Counted from the first letter of the stretch, positions 53,685 to 63,652 are shown. The stretch: DNA of 64,000 bases from an uncultured Saccharospirillaceae bacterium (GCA_947503895.1 CANNFT010000002.1:124001-188000), one strand, 5' to 3'. Notes: generated from the sequence alone by a model not told the origin. Program-made: numbers and translations.

Positions 53685-55718
53685 TCAGGCGTTGGATTCA
53701 GGCAGTTTGAAGCCAGCTACGGATTCTCGTAGCTTGGTGGCCATTTCCGCCAGGTTACCGATGGATTTCGCCGTCGCAGTGGTACCCGCAGACGTTTGCG
53801 ATGTGATCTCTTGGATAACGTTCATCGTGTTGGAAATATGACCGGCAGACGATGCCTGCTGACGTGCCGCGTTGGAGATGTTCTGAATCAAGTCAGCCAA
53901 ACTCTTCGATACGGTTTCGATTTCTTCCAGTGCCACACCCGCATCCTGTGCGAGACGTGCACCTCGTACCACCTCTGCGGTGGTGTGTTCCATCGAGATT
54001 ACCGCTTCGTTTGTATCGTTCTGGATCGTTTTAACCAGTGCTTCAATCTGTTTGGTTGCAGCAGCTGAACGTTCTGCCAGTCGCTGTACCTCATCCGCAA
54101 CCACCGCGAAGCCTCGACCGGCGTCACCCGCCATCGATGCCTGAATAGCGGCGTTAAGCGATAGAATGTTTGTTTGGTCTGCGATGTCGTTGATCAGGGA
54201 GATGATGTCACCGATCTCCTGAGAAGATTCACCCAGACGCTTGATACGTTTTGATGTTTCTTGGATCTGCTCACGGATGTTATCCATGCCGTTGATCGTT
54301 GCCTGTACCACTTCAGCACCTTTATTCGCGATCGTTACCGATCGCTCTGCCACCGAGGTGGACTCAGATGCGTTTGAAGATACTTGGTCAATGGACACCG
54401 CCATTTCGTTGATCGCGGCAGAGGCACCTGCAATTTCTTGTGCCTGGTGCTCCGCAGCCTCAGCAAGGTGCATAGCCGTTGACTGGGTTTCTTGGGCTGC
54501 CGATGCAACCTGTACCGCTGTTTCGTTAATCGCGGTTACTAGCGCACGCATTTGGTCGATTGCGAAGTTGATAGAGTCAGCGATCGCACCCGTGAAATCC
54601 TCGGTTACCGTCGCCTGTGTGGTCAAGTCACCATCTGCAAGGTCAGCCAGTTCGTCAAGTAGACGTAGGATTGCCAACTGGTTCTGTTCGTTTTTCGTGG
54701 CTTCTTCTTTCAGGCTGACCTGAGTAGATTGATACGATAGATAACCGGCACCCGCTAACATGAAGAGTGCGATGATTGCCAAGGCGTAACCACCTGTTTG
54801 GTACAGTGCCCATGAATCAGCACGATCTTCGTGACGGTTTGTTAAAACCGAGGTCAACGTCAGCATTTCTTGTGATTGGCTGAAGATGTTGTTCGCAGAT
54901 TCCCTTACTTGAAAAAGCTCAGGTGAAGTCTCTAAGATTTCATCCACCGAACCGGCTACGAATTCAAACAGTTCAGAGATTTCAGCTAGTGAGTCGATGG
55001 CTTCTTCATCCGTTACCGGTTGAATGTGCATCGGTACGTTACCTTCGATCATGCCGTTCAATACGCGGCCGAACAAGTTAGCATCTCGACCGAAGCTATC
55101 GGCCGCCATTACGGCGTCATCACCACCGGACAATACTTTGTTAACCGAACGTACGATACGTTCTGCTAACCACGACTGACGCTGGGCAACCGCCACCTGC
55201 TCTGCAGGAGCATCGTTATCAAGGAGAATTTCTACGACTTCATCGTATTCCACCTGAAGCTGTGGAATCGTTTCGGATAGGGTCGCCGCTACTTCGTGCA
55301 ACGACAATACGGTGTCTTGTGTTTCTAGAATTCGGTCAGCAGCGGAGCTTGCATCATTCCACAATATTTGGAGTTCAGAAATGCCCTCAACTGGGCTAGG
55401 TGGCAAACCGGTCGCAGCATCACCATTGGCAATGTAATTCCAACGCGTTTCAAAGTTTGTACGAGCAGAACGCAGCAAATTAAATGCCTCTTCCTTACCC
55501 GCTGCGGCCTCGGTGGCGTTCTTTGCAATCTGCTGCGAGAGAACGCGAAGCTCACCCGAATGACTGATATATTCTTTATCTTGATCCGACTTGTACTGAA
55601 CGTAAATCGTGATACCCAAGAACGCCAAGATGAATACCACAAAAGCAGCGATAAAACCTAGGCGAGCGGTGTTATTCAGTAATGTCGACAGAATCGCACT
55701 GCCTGCATTCGCTTTCAT
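53685..55718 (-). CDS. pilJ: Type IV pilus methyl-accepting chemotaxis protein PilJ
   Basis: 677 residues. TM1 at about 19-40, a long helical periplasmic PilJ-type sensor (LRVLSQQIAKNATEAAAG; about 45-305) and TM2 at about 307-330. HAMP-like linker with ELADLADGDLTTQATV follows. The cytoplasmic signalling hairpin has the tip region NILSLNAAIQASMAGDAGRG, a form characteristic of PilJ rather than ordinary MCPs. It clusters at cell poles and signals to ChpA through PilI. Gap of about 90 bases to pilI. Confidence 0.93.
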   Translation of the reverse strand: MKANAGSAILSTLLNNTARLGFIAAFVVFILAFLGITIYVQYKSDQDKEYISHSGELRVLSQQIAKNATEAAAGKEEAFNLLRSARTNFETRWNYIANGDAATGLPPSPVEGISELQILWNDASSAADRILETQDTVLSLHEVAATLSETIPQLQVEYDEVVEILLDNDAPAEQVAVAQRQSWLAERIVRSVNKVLSGGDDAVMAADSFGRDANLFGRVLNGMIEGNVPMHIQPVTDEEAIDSLAEISELFEFVAGSVDEILETSPELFQVRESANNIFSQSQEMLTLTSVLTNRHEDRADSWALYQTGGYALAIIALFMLAGAGYLSYQSTQVSLKEEATKNEQNQLAILRLLDELADLADGDLTTQATVTEDFTGAIADSINFAIDQMRALVTAINETAVQVASAAQETQSTAMHLAEAAEHQAQEIAGASAAINEMAVSIDQVSSNASESTSVAERSVTIANKGAEVVQATINGMDNIREQIQETSKRIKRLGESSQEIGDIISLINDIADQTNILSLNAAIQASMAGDAGRGFAVVADEVQRLAERSAAATKQIEALVKTIQNDTNEAVISMEHTTAEVVRGARLAQDAGVALEEIETVSKSLADLIQNISNAARQQASSAGHISNTMNVIQEITSQTSAGTTATAKSIGNLAEMATKLRESVAGFKLPESNA

Positions 55719-55806
55719 CTGCTTACTCCCGCACTAAACGAAGTGTAAAAAAAGTCTAACTAACAACCTAAACAAGCCCATTTCCCTATTGGAAAATGAG
55801 CACCCA

Positions 55807-56334
55807 CTATACGGCGATATCCATATAGTGCTGATTATTTACCAGTGCTTCGATGCTGAAGACTGGCCAATTTTCACCATCGCGCCGGTATAAACCAGAC
55901 ACATACGGTGTAATGCGCTCTGATATTTCGCCGCTTTGGATTTCGCGGAAGGATTCTTGAGGGAAATGTTGCATCCCGAGAACCGCATCCACCACCAAAC
56001 CATTGATCAGGTCGCCTTTTTCAATGATCAAAACTCGCTTTGACCGTTGCATTGAGGAACGCTCCGCTAAGAACGCAGCTAAGTCCATAATTGGCACTAA
56101 ACGGCCACGGACATTCGCAATCCCCTGCACCCAATGTTTTACACCTGGTACAGCGGTCAATTTGGGTGATGTTAATATTTCACTAACATCAGACATAGGC
56201 ACGACGTAACGCTGCCCTGCCAAAACAAAGCCAACACCACGCCAATATTGCACCGCCTCTACCCGTGAAGGCAGATTCGCTGCGTGTGATTTACAGCGCT
56301 GAGCGATTTGCTGAAGCAGAGCAAACGGGGTCAT
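55807..56334 (-). CDS. pilI: CheW-like coupling protein PilI
   Basis: 175 residues, CheW fold: RYVVPMSDVSEILTSPKL, VQGIANVRGRLVPIMDLAAF and VLIIEKGDLINGLVVDAVLG. It links PilJ to ChpA. Its start lies one base after the pilH stop, and order pilG-pilH-pilI-pilJ matches Pseudomonas. No oddities. Confidence 0.92.
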   Translation of the reverse strand: MTPFALLQQIAQRCKSHAANLPSRVEAVQYWRGVGFVLAGQRYVVPMSDVSEILTSPKLTAVPGVKHWVQGIANVRGRLVPIMDLAAFLAERSSMQRSKRVLIIEKGDLINGLVVDAVLGMQHFPQESFREIQSGEISERITPYVSGLYRRDGENWPVFSIEALVNNQHYMDIAV

Positions 56335-56335
56335 A

Positions 56336-56704
56336 TTAGGCCTCGTTCATAACCGACTGAATAGTTTCAGCCAGTACATCTTCTGTCACCGGCTTGACCA
56401 AATAACCTTTGGCACCTTGGCGTTGTCCCCACACCTTGTCTGTCTCCTGATCTTTTGTCGTAACAATAATCACAGGAATATGTGCAGTTTGAGCGTCCTT
56501 AGTCAGCTGGCGTGTTGCCTGAAAGCCGTTTAGACCAGGCATTACAATGTCCATCAAAACCACGTCTGGTAGCTCTTGACGCGCTAAAGCCACGCCATCG
56601 GCACCGTTATCGGCGGTCAACACCTCAAAACCTTTTGCTTCTAGCATAGATTTCAAAGTAAATGTTTCGGTCGGTGAATCGTCAACTATTAGCACGCGCG
56701 CCAT
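56336..56704 (-). CDS. pilH: Single-domain response regulator PilH
   Basis: 122-residue CheY-like receiver: acidic pocket VLIVDDSPTE, phosphoacceptor VLMDIVMPGLNG (Asp near 51), IIVTTKDQETD and conserved Lys in GYLVKPVTED. In Pseudomonas PilH helps pilus retraction or acts as phosphate sink, in balance with PilG. Short gap after pilG. Confidence 0.92.
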   Translation of the reverse strand: MARVLIVDDSPTETFTLKSMLEAKGFEVLTADNGADGVALARQELPDVVLMDIVMPGLNGFQATRQLTKDAQTAHIPVIIVTTKDQETDKVWGQRQGAKGYLVKPVTEDVLAETIQSVMNEA

Positions 56705-56770
56705 AGAAACCTCAAAATTGCTGAATAGGATACATAATGTGGGCAGTCTCTCCAGTATGCAGCTTTATTA

Positions 56771-57151
56771 TTATTTTACGTGCTGTCGAATCGCCCCGAG
56801 CAGCTCATCTTTACTGAAAGGCTTTGTCAGGTACTGATCAGAACCGACAATACGACCTTTCGCTTTATCAAATAAGCCATCTTTACTAGACAACATGATA
56901 ACCGGAGTGTCTTTAAAGTTAGAATTGTTTTTTATCAACGCACAGGTTTGGTAACCATCCAATCGCGGCATCATAATATCCACAAAGATGATATTAGGAT
57001 GATTATCTGCGATCTTCGCCAGCGCGTCGAAGCCATCGGTAGCCGTGATGACGTTACAGCCGACTTTCTTTAACAAAGTCTCAGCGGTACGGCGAATGGT
57101 CTTACTGTCATCAATTACCATTACCTTCAGATTTTCGAAATTGTCCGCCAT
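56771..57151 (-). CDS. pilG: Single-domain response regulator PilG
   Basis: 126-residue CheY-like receiver with VMVIDDSKTIRRTAETLL, phosphoacceptor IIFVDIMMPRLDG (Asp near 57), IMLSSKDGLFDKAK and the Lys in YLTKPFSKDEL. PilG promotes pilus extension and, in Pseudomonas, activates adenylate cyclase CyaB. First gene of the eight-gene Pil-Chp operon; its promoter should lie in the 327-base gap shared with gshB. Confidence 0.92.
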   Translation of the reverse strand: MADNFENLKVMVIDDSKTIRRTAETLLKKVGCNVITATDGFDALAKIADNHPNIIFVDIMMPRLDGYQTCALIKNNSNFKDTPVIMLSSKDGLFDKAKGRIVGSDQYLTKPFSKDELLGAIRQHVK

Positions 57152-57478
57152 ACACTTAGCCTATTACCGATGCATACACATTTTTATAAGTCTAGTGGCT
57201 AGTCTGCGTGCCACAACCGCACTTTTTAACACAGTCGTCTGGGCCATTCTATAGCTATTTGGTCGGTTTGCTAACTGGGTCAATTCATCGAACGGCGTCT
57301 GTTGTTTTTATATTCTGTTAATGCTGGCAGTATAGATCAGTTTTGACCTGTCCCACACTGACCATGACATTTGGTGTGGAGCATACCAAGAAGAAACAGA
57401 TCTTCCCGCAAAAGAAATGATCTTTTTTGTAACTCAACCGCTACAATCCTATTTTCTCTACTATTTGAGTCGTCAAAC
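57152..57478. promoter_or_regulatory. Divergent region pilG / gshB
   Basis: About 327 bases between divergent genes. I see no clear sigma54 or sigma70 site by eye and no ORF that looks real. Confidence 0.35.
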
Positions 57479-58426
57479 ATGAGCATTAAATTGGGTGTTG
57501 TTATGGACCCCATTGAGGGTATCCACTACAAAAAAGACACGTCTCTCGCCCTCTTGGAGGCTGCGCAGCGCAAGGGCTGGGAGCTGTTTTACATGGAGCA
57601 ATCGGACCTCGCATTAGATCAAGGGCAGGCCATGGGCCGCATGGCAAAATTGACCGTCGCTTTCGATGAGCACAAGTGGTTTGAAAAGCAAGCACCAGAA
57701 TGGCGGCCGCTCGCTGAACTGGATGTCATTCTCATGCGCAAGGACCCGCCTTTCGACAATCAGTACATCTACAGCACCTACATTCTGGAGCGCGCAGAGC
57801 AACAAGGCACTCTCATTGTGAACAAACCTCAAAGCTTGCGTGATTGTAATGAGAAGGTGTTCGCGACGGAATTCCCTGAACTCTGTCCGCCAGTGCTGGT
57901 CTCGCAATCGGCCGAACGATTAAAAACCTTTCATGCAGAACATCAAGATGTGATTTTCAAACCGCTGGATGGCATGGGGGGCTCTTCGATTTTTCGCCTC
58001 AAGGCGGATGACCCCAATGTCAGCGTCATCATTGAAACACTGACCCAACACGGCAAAGAGAGCATTATGGCTCAGCGTTACATTCCTGAGATCAAGCAAG
58101 GGGACAAACGCATTCTGATGATTGACGGTGAACCGGTTTCGCATAGCTTGGCCCGTATACCCGCCAAAGGGGAAACACGAGGCAATTTAGCCGCCGGAGG
58201 CTCAGGCCTGACTCAACCTCTGACGGATAAGGACCGCTGGATTGCCGAGCAAGTCGGCCCGACCCTCAAAGAAAAAGGCCTGATTTTTGTCGGCCTAGAT
58301 GTCATTGGCGAATACCTCACTGAAATCAATGTCACCAGCCCGACATGCGTACGTGAAATCAGTCGGGATGCCCAGATCGACATTGCTATGATGCTCATGG
58401 ATGCCATTGCTAACCGTTTGAAATAA
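57479..58426 (+). CDS. gshB: Glutathione synthetase
   Basis: 315-residue ATP-grasp enzyme joining gamma-glutamylcysteine and glycine. N-terminal SIKLGVVMDPIEGIHYKKD matches the family start and sets the ATG at 57479, well inside a longer open frame. Further marks: MRKDPPFDNQYIYSTYILE, FKPLDGMGGSSIFRL and RGNLAAGGSGLTQPLT. gshB next to the pil-chp operon is the Pseudomonas arrangement. A long hairpin follows. Confidence 0.95.
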   Translation: MSIKLGVVMDPIEGIHYKKDTSLALLEAAQRKGWELFYMEQSDLALDQGQAMGRMAKLTVAFDEHKWFEKQAPEWRPLAELDVILMRKDPPFDNQYIYSTYILERAEQQGTLIVNKPQSLRDCNEKVFATEFPELCPPVLVSQSAERLKTFHAEHQDVIFKPLDGMGGSSIFRLKADDPNVSVIIETLTQHGKESIMAQRYIPEIKQGDKRILMIDGEPVSHSLARIPAKGETRGNLAAGGSGLTQPLTDKDRWIAEQVGPTLKEKGLIFVGLDVIGEYLTEINVTSPTCVREISRDAQIDIAMMLMDAIANRLK

Positions 58427-58437
58427 ATAAAGAAAAT

Positions 58438-58475
58438 GCCTTATCTTCAAGCGCAGGCCCGCTTGAAGATAAGGC
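58438..58475 (+). terminator. Strong hairpin after gshB
   Basis: Perfect 16-bp arms GCCTTATCTTCAAGCG and CGCTTGAAGATAAGGC, 6-base loop, 11 bases past the gshB stop. There is no proper T run after it, so it could be a terminator of weak type or an mRNA end-protecting hairpin. Confidence 0.65.
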
Positions 58476-58644
58476 AAAGAATCATCCCCTCTATCTGCGC
58501 TTTTTCTTGGTTAAACACTAAATTTGCCTAAATTTGATATTCGAATGCGGCCATCCGCTCATTTTGCGCGCTAGATAACAGCCTGCACGTAGCCTTTACC
58601 GTCGTACTCGGGCAAAATATCGGCCACAGTTTTGAGTGGGCATT

Positions 58645-59520
58645 ATGAGTCAAGCAGTTGCCGTAAACGATTACGACCGTTTCAGTTTCGCCGTTTTTAT
58701 GGCTGGGCTTCTTCACGCCCTGATTATTTTTGGTGTCAGCTTTTCTTTACCGGAGAAAGAAAGCAGCGCAACGACGCTGGATGTCACCATTGCGCAGACA
58801 CACAGCGACAAAGCCCCAGAAGAAGCCGATTTTCTCGCACAGTCCAATCAAGAAGGCAGCGGGACACTGGAAGAGCGCGCAGAGCTCACATCCACTGAGC
58901 AAGCCGAATACGCATCCGATGAAATTCGTGAAACCCAACAACAAGAACAACAAGCCAGTGCGCCGAAACCGAAGAAACAAGCGAATCAGAGTGTAACGGC
59001 CACGCGGGCGAAAGATAAGATCGACAGCACGTCCCTAGAAACCCAAGAGTTAAATTTGGATGTCAAAGAAGGGCAGCGCAAAAGCTTGTTAGAACGCAGC
59101 TTGGAAATTGCCAGCCTTGAAGCCAAATGGGACCGCCAGCATCAAAGCTTCACCAAGCGTCCTCGTGTTCGCCGCCTCACAGCCACCGCGACACGCGCCA
59201 GTGATGACGCGTTGTACATGAACCAATGGCTACGCAAAATCGAATCGGTGGGTAACCTTAATTACCCAGCGGAAGCAAAACGCCAAAACATTAGCGGTAA
59301 TTTGCGTCTGCTCGTCGCCGTGCGCGCAGACGGCACGGTCCACGAGCTGCAGGTGTTAGAAAGCTCAGGCCACAAGGTATTAGACGACGCCGCTAAGCGA
59401 ATTGTCCGACTCGCCGCTCCGTTTTCGCCTTTCCCAGAAGACATGCGCAAGAAGACAGATATACTTGAAATTATCCGTACTTGGCAGTTTAAACAAACCC
59501 TGTTTTCGACTCGATCCTAA
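58645..59520 (+). CDS. tonB3: TonB-like energy transducer (TonB3 type)
   Basis: 291 residues. One N-terminal transmembrane helix (FAVFMAGLLHALIIFGVSF, about 14-33), an acidic and Gln/Glu-rich periplasmic linker, then a C-terminal TonB domain (about 190-285) with NYPAEAKRQNISGNLRLLVA and VLDDAAKRIVRLAAPFSPFP. The linker is not Pro-rich like classical TonB. tonB3 lies between gshB and yqgE in P. aeruginosa, where it is needed for twitching motility. Start ATG 58645 with GAGTGGG before it. The stop overlaps the yqgE ATG (TAATG). Confidence 0.85.
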   Translation: MSQAVAVNDYDRFSFAVFMAGLLHALIIFGVSFSLPEKESSATTLDVTIAQTHSDKAPEEADFLAQSNQEGSGTLEERAELTSTEQAEYASDEIRETQQQEQQASAPKPKKQANQSVTATRAKDKIDSTSLETQELNLDVKEGQRKSLLERSLEIASLEAKWDRQHQSFTKRPRVRRLTATATRASDDALYMNQWLRKIESVGNLNYPAEAKRQNISGNLRLLVAVRADGTVHELQVLESSGHKVLDDAAKRIVRLAAPFSPFPEDMRKKTDILEIIRTWQFKQTLFSTRS

Positions 59521-60077
59521 TGACCGATACCACGACATTACAAAATCATTTGTTGATCGCCATGCCCCAGCTGGACGATCCATGGTTTGGCAGCAGCCTT
59601 TGCTACATCTGTGAGCACTCGGAAGAGGGCGCGATGGGTCTGGTCATTAACAAACCCCTCGACCTAGAGTTAGGGGATGTATTTGCTGAACTCGGCATTG
59701 ACGCTGCCTGTCGCACGAAGTTGCCCGTATTCCGCGGCGGCCCAGTCAGCCAAGAGCAAGGCTTTATCCTTTATCGAGGGAAAGAAGCATTAGGTCAAAG
59801 CCTGAAAGTCGCCCCCAATACTTTTTTAACAACGTCAAAGGACATGCTCGATGACATGGCAGTGGGCGGTGGCCCGCTGGATATTGTTGTCTGCCTAGGT
59901 TATGCCGGCTGGGACGCGGGGCAACTAGAAGAAGAAGTCGCGGGTAATAGTTGGCTAACGGTTCCGGCAGACGAAGACATACTTTTCCACACACACCCAG
60001 AAGATCAAAGCAAAAAAGCGGCACTCAAGTTGGGCTTTGATATTTCACATCTGTCCAGTGACGCCGGCCATGCTTGA
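59520..60077 (+). CDS. yqgE: YqgE/AlgH family protein (UPF0301)
   Basis: 185 residues. Family patterns: NHLLIAMPQLDDPWFGSSLC, EGAMGLVINKPL, GGPVSQEQGFILY and GYAGWDAGQLEEE. In Pseudomonas the homologue AlgH was once linked to alginate regulation; function remains open. Couples to tonB3 by one base and to yqgF by eight. Confidence 0.93.
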   Translation: MTDTTTLQNHLLIAMPQLDDPWFGSSLCYICEHSEEGAMGLVINKPLDLELGDVFAELGIDAACRTKLPVFRGGPVSQEQGFILYRGKEALGQSLKVAPNTFLTTSKDMLDDMAVGGGPLDIVVCLGYAGWDAGQLEEEVAGNSWLTVPADEDILFHTHPEDQSKKAALKLGFDISHLSSDAGHA

Positions 60078-60531
60078 ACCCGTCACAGAGAAAATTCAAA
60101 CCGTACTGGGTTTCGATTTCGGCACCAAGCGCATTGGCATTGCAACGGGGCAACGCCAAACTGGCGGTAGCCATGGGCTAACCTGCATTCCCGCCCGTGA
60201 TGGTATTCCCAATTGGGAGAAATTAGACGCCATCGTTAAAGAGTGGCAACCGGATGCTTTTGTCGTCGGTCTACCGATTAATATGGATGGCACCGACAGC
60301 GATATGTCCCGTCGCGCGAATAAATTCAGTAATCGCTTACACGGTCGCTACGGCAAACCCAGTTACACGATTGATGAACGCCTCAGCACGTTCGAAGCCA
60401 AACAGGAAGCCAAAGCGCTTGGTCACAAAGGCCATTACAAATCCGACCCTGTGGATGAATTAGCGGCGTCTATTATTTTGCAATCGTGGCTGAGCCAACA
60501 CCCTCTCATCGCCCAAGATGACACAGCTTAG
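60070..60531 (+). CDS. yqgF: Putative pre-16S rRNA nuclease / Holliday junction resolvase-like YqgF
   Basis: 153 residues, RNase H-like fold. First catalytic Asp in VLGFDFGTKRIGIATGQ, then VGLPINMDGTDSDMSRRA, catalytic Glu in YTIDERLSTFEA, and third Asp near KSDPVDELAA. In E. coli YqgF processes 16S rRNA ends. Start ATG 60070 (MLEPVTEK) overlaps the yqgE end by eight bases; a longer frame upstream has no family support. Confidence 0.93.
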   Translation: MLEPVTEKIQTVLGFDFGTKRIGIATGQRQTGGSHGLTCIPARDGIPNWEKLDAIVKEWQPDAFVVGLPINMDGTDSDMSRRANKFSNRLHGRYGKPSYTIDERLSTFEAKQEAKALGHKGHYKSDPVDELAASIILQSWLSQHPLIAQDDTA

Positions 60532-60640
60532 TTTTCCTCAGCCAACATCAATCTCCCCGAATTCGCTAACCTGTCGTTGCTCACATTTTGAAACGCACGA
60601 CTTATCCACAACGTCATTTCTAATGCCAACGGAGACGGAT

Positions 60641-60670
60641 TTTCCAATCCCGTGCCGGAAAGAGTACAAT
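60641..60670 (+). promoter_or_regulatory. Possible sigma70 promoter for pyrR-pyrB-pyrC'
   Basis: TACAAT at 60665-60670 with TTCCAA (or TTTCCA) 17 bases upstream, about 100 bases before pyrR. The -35 match is poor. Confidence 0.35.
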
Positions 60671-60711
60671 TCCGCCCCATTCAAATATTAACCGTGGTCG
60701 TTCGTCACCGC

Positions 60712-60786
60712 ATGTGTGTACGCCGATTCACACTTCCTTGTTTTCTGGGCTCACGACAAAGGAGTCTTGACCATGTCTCTGCCTGA
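60712..60786 (+). CDS. Possible 24-residue leader peptide upstream of pyrR
   Basis: Short ORF starting ATG 60712, reading MCVRRFTLPCFLGS then [10 protein letters not shown], and ending TGA 60786, 14 bases inside pyrR. It overlaps the pyrR ribosome binding site, so its translation would affect pyrR start. The first ten residues look like part of the E. coli pyrBI leader (CVRHFVLPRL). No ribosome binding site or T-rich attenuator is obvious, so it may be chance. Confidence 0.3.
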   Translation: MCVRRFTLPCFLGSRQRSLDHVSA

Positions 60787-61291
60787 TCCATCCGTTCTTA
60801 TTCAAAAAATTGCCCAAGATTTAGCACACCGTTTACAGACCCACGAATCCAATGCCATCGTGATGGTGGGTATTCACACTGGAGGGGCTTGGGTGGCCAA
60901 AGCGCTGCACGAAGCACTCAAGCTGGAGACGCCATTAGGTTTATTGGGCATCAGTTTTTATCGTGACGATTTCACGCAAAAAGGGTTGCACCCCGAAATC
61001 AAAAGTTCCAACTTACCCGATATCGAAAACGCCACCGTTATTTTAGTGGATGATGTTGTCATGTCAGGACGCACAATACGCGCAGCGATGAACGAATTAT
61101 TTGATTACGGTCGACCACACAAAGTGCTGCTTGCCAGTTTGATGGATGTGGGTAGGCGAGAGCTTCCGATTCAACCTGATGTTTGCGGCGCGCAATACAC
61201 ACTGGGTGAGGGCGAACGCATTAAATTGTTCGGGCCTGAACCACTGTCTTTTAACCTCATTCAACTTAATGAAAAAGAGGCAGACGCATGA
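60773..61291 (+). CDS. pyrR: PyrR-type bifunctional regulator / uracil phosphoribosyltransferase
   Basis: 172 residues, PRTase fold. PRPP motif [20 protein letters not shown] (about 95-114), [15 protein letters not shown] near the N-terminus and SFYRDDF. In Bacillus PyrR controls pyr mRNA; in Pseudomonas the pyrR-pyrB-pyrC' unit is present and regulation is less clear. Start ATG 60773 follows GGAG; a longer frame upstream is open but less likely. Last four bases overlap pyrB (ATGA). Confidence 0.88.
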   Translation: MSLPDPSVLIQKIAQDLAHRLQTHESNAIVMVGIHTGGAWVAKALHEALKLETPLGLLGISFYRDDFTQKGLHPEIKSSNLPDIENATVILVDDVVMSGRTIRAAMNELFDYGRPHKVLLASLMDVGRRELPIQPDVCGAQYTLGEGERIKLFGPEPLSFNLIQLNEKEADA

Positions 61292-62325
61292 CCTCCCATT
61301 CCATGGAAGCCCACCCAAGCCAGGTTCAATTAAATAAAGACGGTCGCCTTAAACATTTTTTAACCACCGAAGGGCTGAGTCTTGAAATATTAACGGAAAT
61401 TTTAGACACCGCCGATTCGTTTATTGGCACGCAGAATCGTTCCGTTAAAAGCGTCCCGCTGTTGCGCGGTAAAACCGTGGTGAATTTATTTTTTGAAAAC
61501 TCGACGCGCACCCGTTCAACATTCGAACTGGCGGGTAAGCGACTATCCGCAGATATTCTCAATTTAGATATTGCACGTTCCGCCACATCGAAAGGCGAAA
61601 CGTTGATGGATACACTGTGGAACTTGCAATCCATGTACAGCGATATGTTTGTCGTGCGCCATGCGGATTCCGGTGCGGCACACTTTATTGCACAACATGT
61701 GACGCCGAACGTTGCGGTGATTAATGCGGGCGACGGTCGCCACGCTCATCCCACTCAAGCCATGTTGGATATGCTCACCATTCGCCGCGAAAAAGGTCAG
61801 TTTGAAAACCTCAAAGTTGCCATCGTTGGGGACATCTTGCATAGCCGCGTGGCGCGATCACAAATCTATGCACTCAAAACCCTCGGAGCATCCGAAGTGC
61901 GAGTCATTGGCCCGAATACGCTTTTACCGCCCGACATTGAACAAATGGGTGCCAAACCCTACACCAATTTGCAGCAAGGTCTTAAAGGTGTGGATGTTGT
62001 CATCATGTTGCGTTTACAAAAAGAACGTATGACAAATGCCCTATTGCCCAGCGAAGCTGAGTTTTATCGCTTATACGGCCTCACCACAGATAAGCTGAAA
62101 TATGCCCACCCCGAGGCCATTGTTATGCACCCCGGTCCAATTAATCGTGGCGTTGAAATTGAAAGCGCCGTGGCCGACGGGCCGCAATCTGTGATTTTAA
62201 AACAAGTGAGCAACGGCATTCCGCTGCGTATGGCGGTGATGGCCATGGCTATGAGTGGGCAAACACAAAGTACACAAAATGCTTCAGCCAACACAGCCGC
62301 CAGCCCGCAGGAGAAGCCAGAATGA
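61288..62325 (+). CDS. pyrB: Aspartate carbamoyltransferase catalytic subunit
   Basis: 345 residues with [20 protein letters not shown] (carbamoyl phosphate site, about 68-87), [26 protein letters not shown] and [11 protein letters not shown]. First committed step of pyrimidine synthesis. As in Pseudomonas there is no pyrI; instead the catalytic chain is longer at the N-terminus and is followed, with a 4-base overlap, by the inactive dihydroorotase homologue that holds the dodecamer together. Confidence 0.95.
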   Translation: MTSHSMEAHPSQVQLNKDGRLKHFLTTEGLSLEILTEILDTADSFIGTQNRSVKSVPLLRGKTVVNLFFENSTRTRSTFELAGKRLSADILNLDIARSATSKGETLMDTLWNLQSMYSDMFVVRHADSGAAHFIAQHVTPNVAVINAGDGRHAHPTQAMLDMLTIRREKGQFENLKVAIVGDILHSRVARSQIYALKTLGASEVRVIGPNTLLPPDIEQMGAKPYTNLQQGLKGVDVVIMLRLQKERMTNALLPSEAEFYRLYGLTTDKLKYAHPEAIVMHPGPINRGVEIESAVADGPQSVILKQVSNGIPLRMAVMAMAMSGQTQSTQNASANTAASPQEKPE

Positions 62326-63611
62326 AATTAAACACCCAACATCGCACTTGCATTCGTGGCGGCCGCTTATTTGATCCTTCTCAGTCGCTCGATGACATTC
62401 AAGATTTGTTTATTGAAAACGATCGCATCGTGGCCATTGGTAACGCACCATCAGACTTTGTGGTCGACCAAACCATTGATGCAGCGGGTCAAATGGTGGT
62501 GCCCGGTTTTATCGATTTATGTGCGTTTCTCGCCGAGCCCGGTTACGGTCAAAAAGGCAACATCACATCCGAAACGGCTGCTGCTGTACGCGCTGGCATT
62601 ACGACCTTGTGCTGCACACCGAATACGCGTCCAGTGGTTGACAGTCCAGCGGTCGCCGCCTTAATTCGCGATAAAGCGCAGTCTGCCGGATATGCCAATG
62701 TCCTTCCGCTCGGTGCTCTTACACCCAATTTAAAAGGCGAGCAAATCGCGAACCTTTTCGGTCTAAAAGAAGCTGGCTGTGTCGCCATGACCAATCTCGA
62801 CTTTCCCATGAAAGACAGCCGCGTGATTCGTCAGTGTTACCTGTATGCAGCGAGCTACAACATTCCTGTTTTTGCAACGCCATTGGACAGCGCCTTAGCA
62901 GATGGCGGTTGTTTGCATGAAGGGTTTACCAGCTCGCGCTTAGGTTTAGCAGGAATATCAGAAACCGCCGAGACACTCGCCTTAGCGCAACATTTGTTGC
63001 TCGCCGAGCAAACCGGCGTACGCTTGCACATTAGCCGCATCACCGCCGCGCGCTCGCTGGAAATGTTGCGTGATGCGCGTAAACGCGGGTTAGATGTGAC
63101 AGCCGATGTGGCGATTGGCAATTTATGCTTCATTGATGAAGATGCTGTTGGCTATGACTCACTCATTCATGTGAACCCTGTTTACCGCAGTGAAAGCGAT
63201 CGCCAAGCATTACTATCCGCAGTGAATAAGAATGAATTGGCGATTTGCTCAAACCACCGTCCTCACGAAATGGCCGCCAAAATGGCACCGTTTGCAGCAA
63301 CAGAGTCCGGCATCAGCGTATTGGATAGCTTCACGGCTGTTTTATTCGACTTGGTCGAGAACAATGCCCTGACTTTAAAAGCCGCCGTGCAAGCAGTGAC
63401 AGACTTGCCCGCGCAAATTTTGAGGAAGCCACTCGGGCAATTAAACATTGGTGGACCGGCTGATTTAGCCATCATTCAGAATCGTGGGGGCTACAGCCTC
63501 GGCGCTGAAACGATGGCCTCTATGGGTAAAAACAGCCCGTGGACATCACATCAATTTTCACATCGTGTTTCACATACTTTGCTGGGGGGGCGGTTGGTCT
63601 ATCAAGCTTAG
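62322..63611 (+). CDS. pyrC': Non-catalytic dihydroorotase-like protein PyrC' (PyrX)
   Basis: 429 residues, amidohydrolase fold. The metal-binding D-x-H-x-H of active enzymes is [10 protein letters not shown] here (about residues 66-75), so both His ligands are lost; remaining fold marks such as [14 protein letters not shown] and [16 protein letters not shown] are kept. In Pseudomonas this homologue is inactive and is needed for assembly of aspartate carbamoyltransferase, which fits its overlap with pyrB. A catalytic pyrC must lie elsewhere. Confidence 0.9.
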   Translation: MKLNTQHRTCIRGGRLFDPSQSLDDIQDLFIENDRIVAIGNAPSDFVVDQTIDAAGQMVVPGFIDLCAFLAEPGYGQKGNITSETAAAVRAGITTLCCTPNTRPVVDSPAVAALIRDKAQSAGYANVLPLGALTPNLKGEQIANLFGLKEAGCVAMTNLDFPMKDSRVIRQCYLYAASYNIPVFATPLDSALADGGCLHEGFTSSRLGLAGISETAETLALAQHLLLAEQTGVRLHISRITAARSLEMLRDARKRGLDVTADVAIGNLCFIDEDAVGYDSLIHVNPVYRSESDRQALLSAVNKNELAICSNHRPHEMAAKMAPFAATESGISVLDSFTAVLFDLVENNALTLKAAVQAVTDLPAQILRKPLGQLNIGGPADLAIIQNRGGYSLGAETMASMGKNSPWTSHQFSHRVSHTLLGGRLVYQA

Positions 63612-63652
63612 GGCATCTTTATAAAGCGCCCTAAGGGCACCTCTAAGTAAAA

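Noticed and set aside
60602..60610. DnaA box TTATCCACA (also seen at 15358 and 20748 region on the other strand)
   Set aside because: Single isolated matches without AT-rich unwinding region or dnaA/dnaN genes; not an origin.
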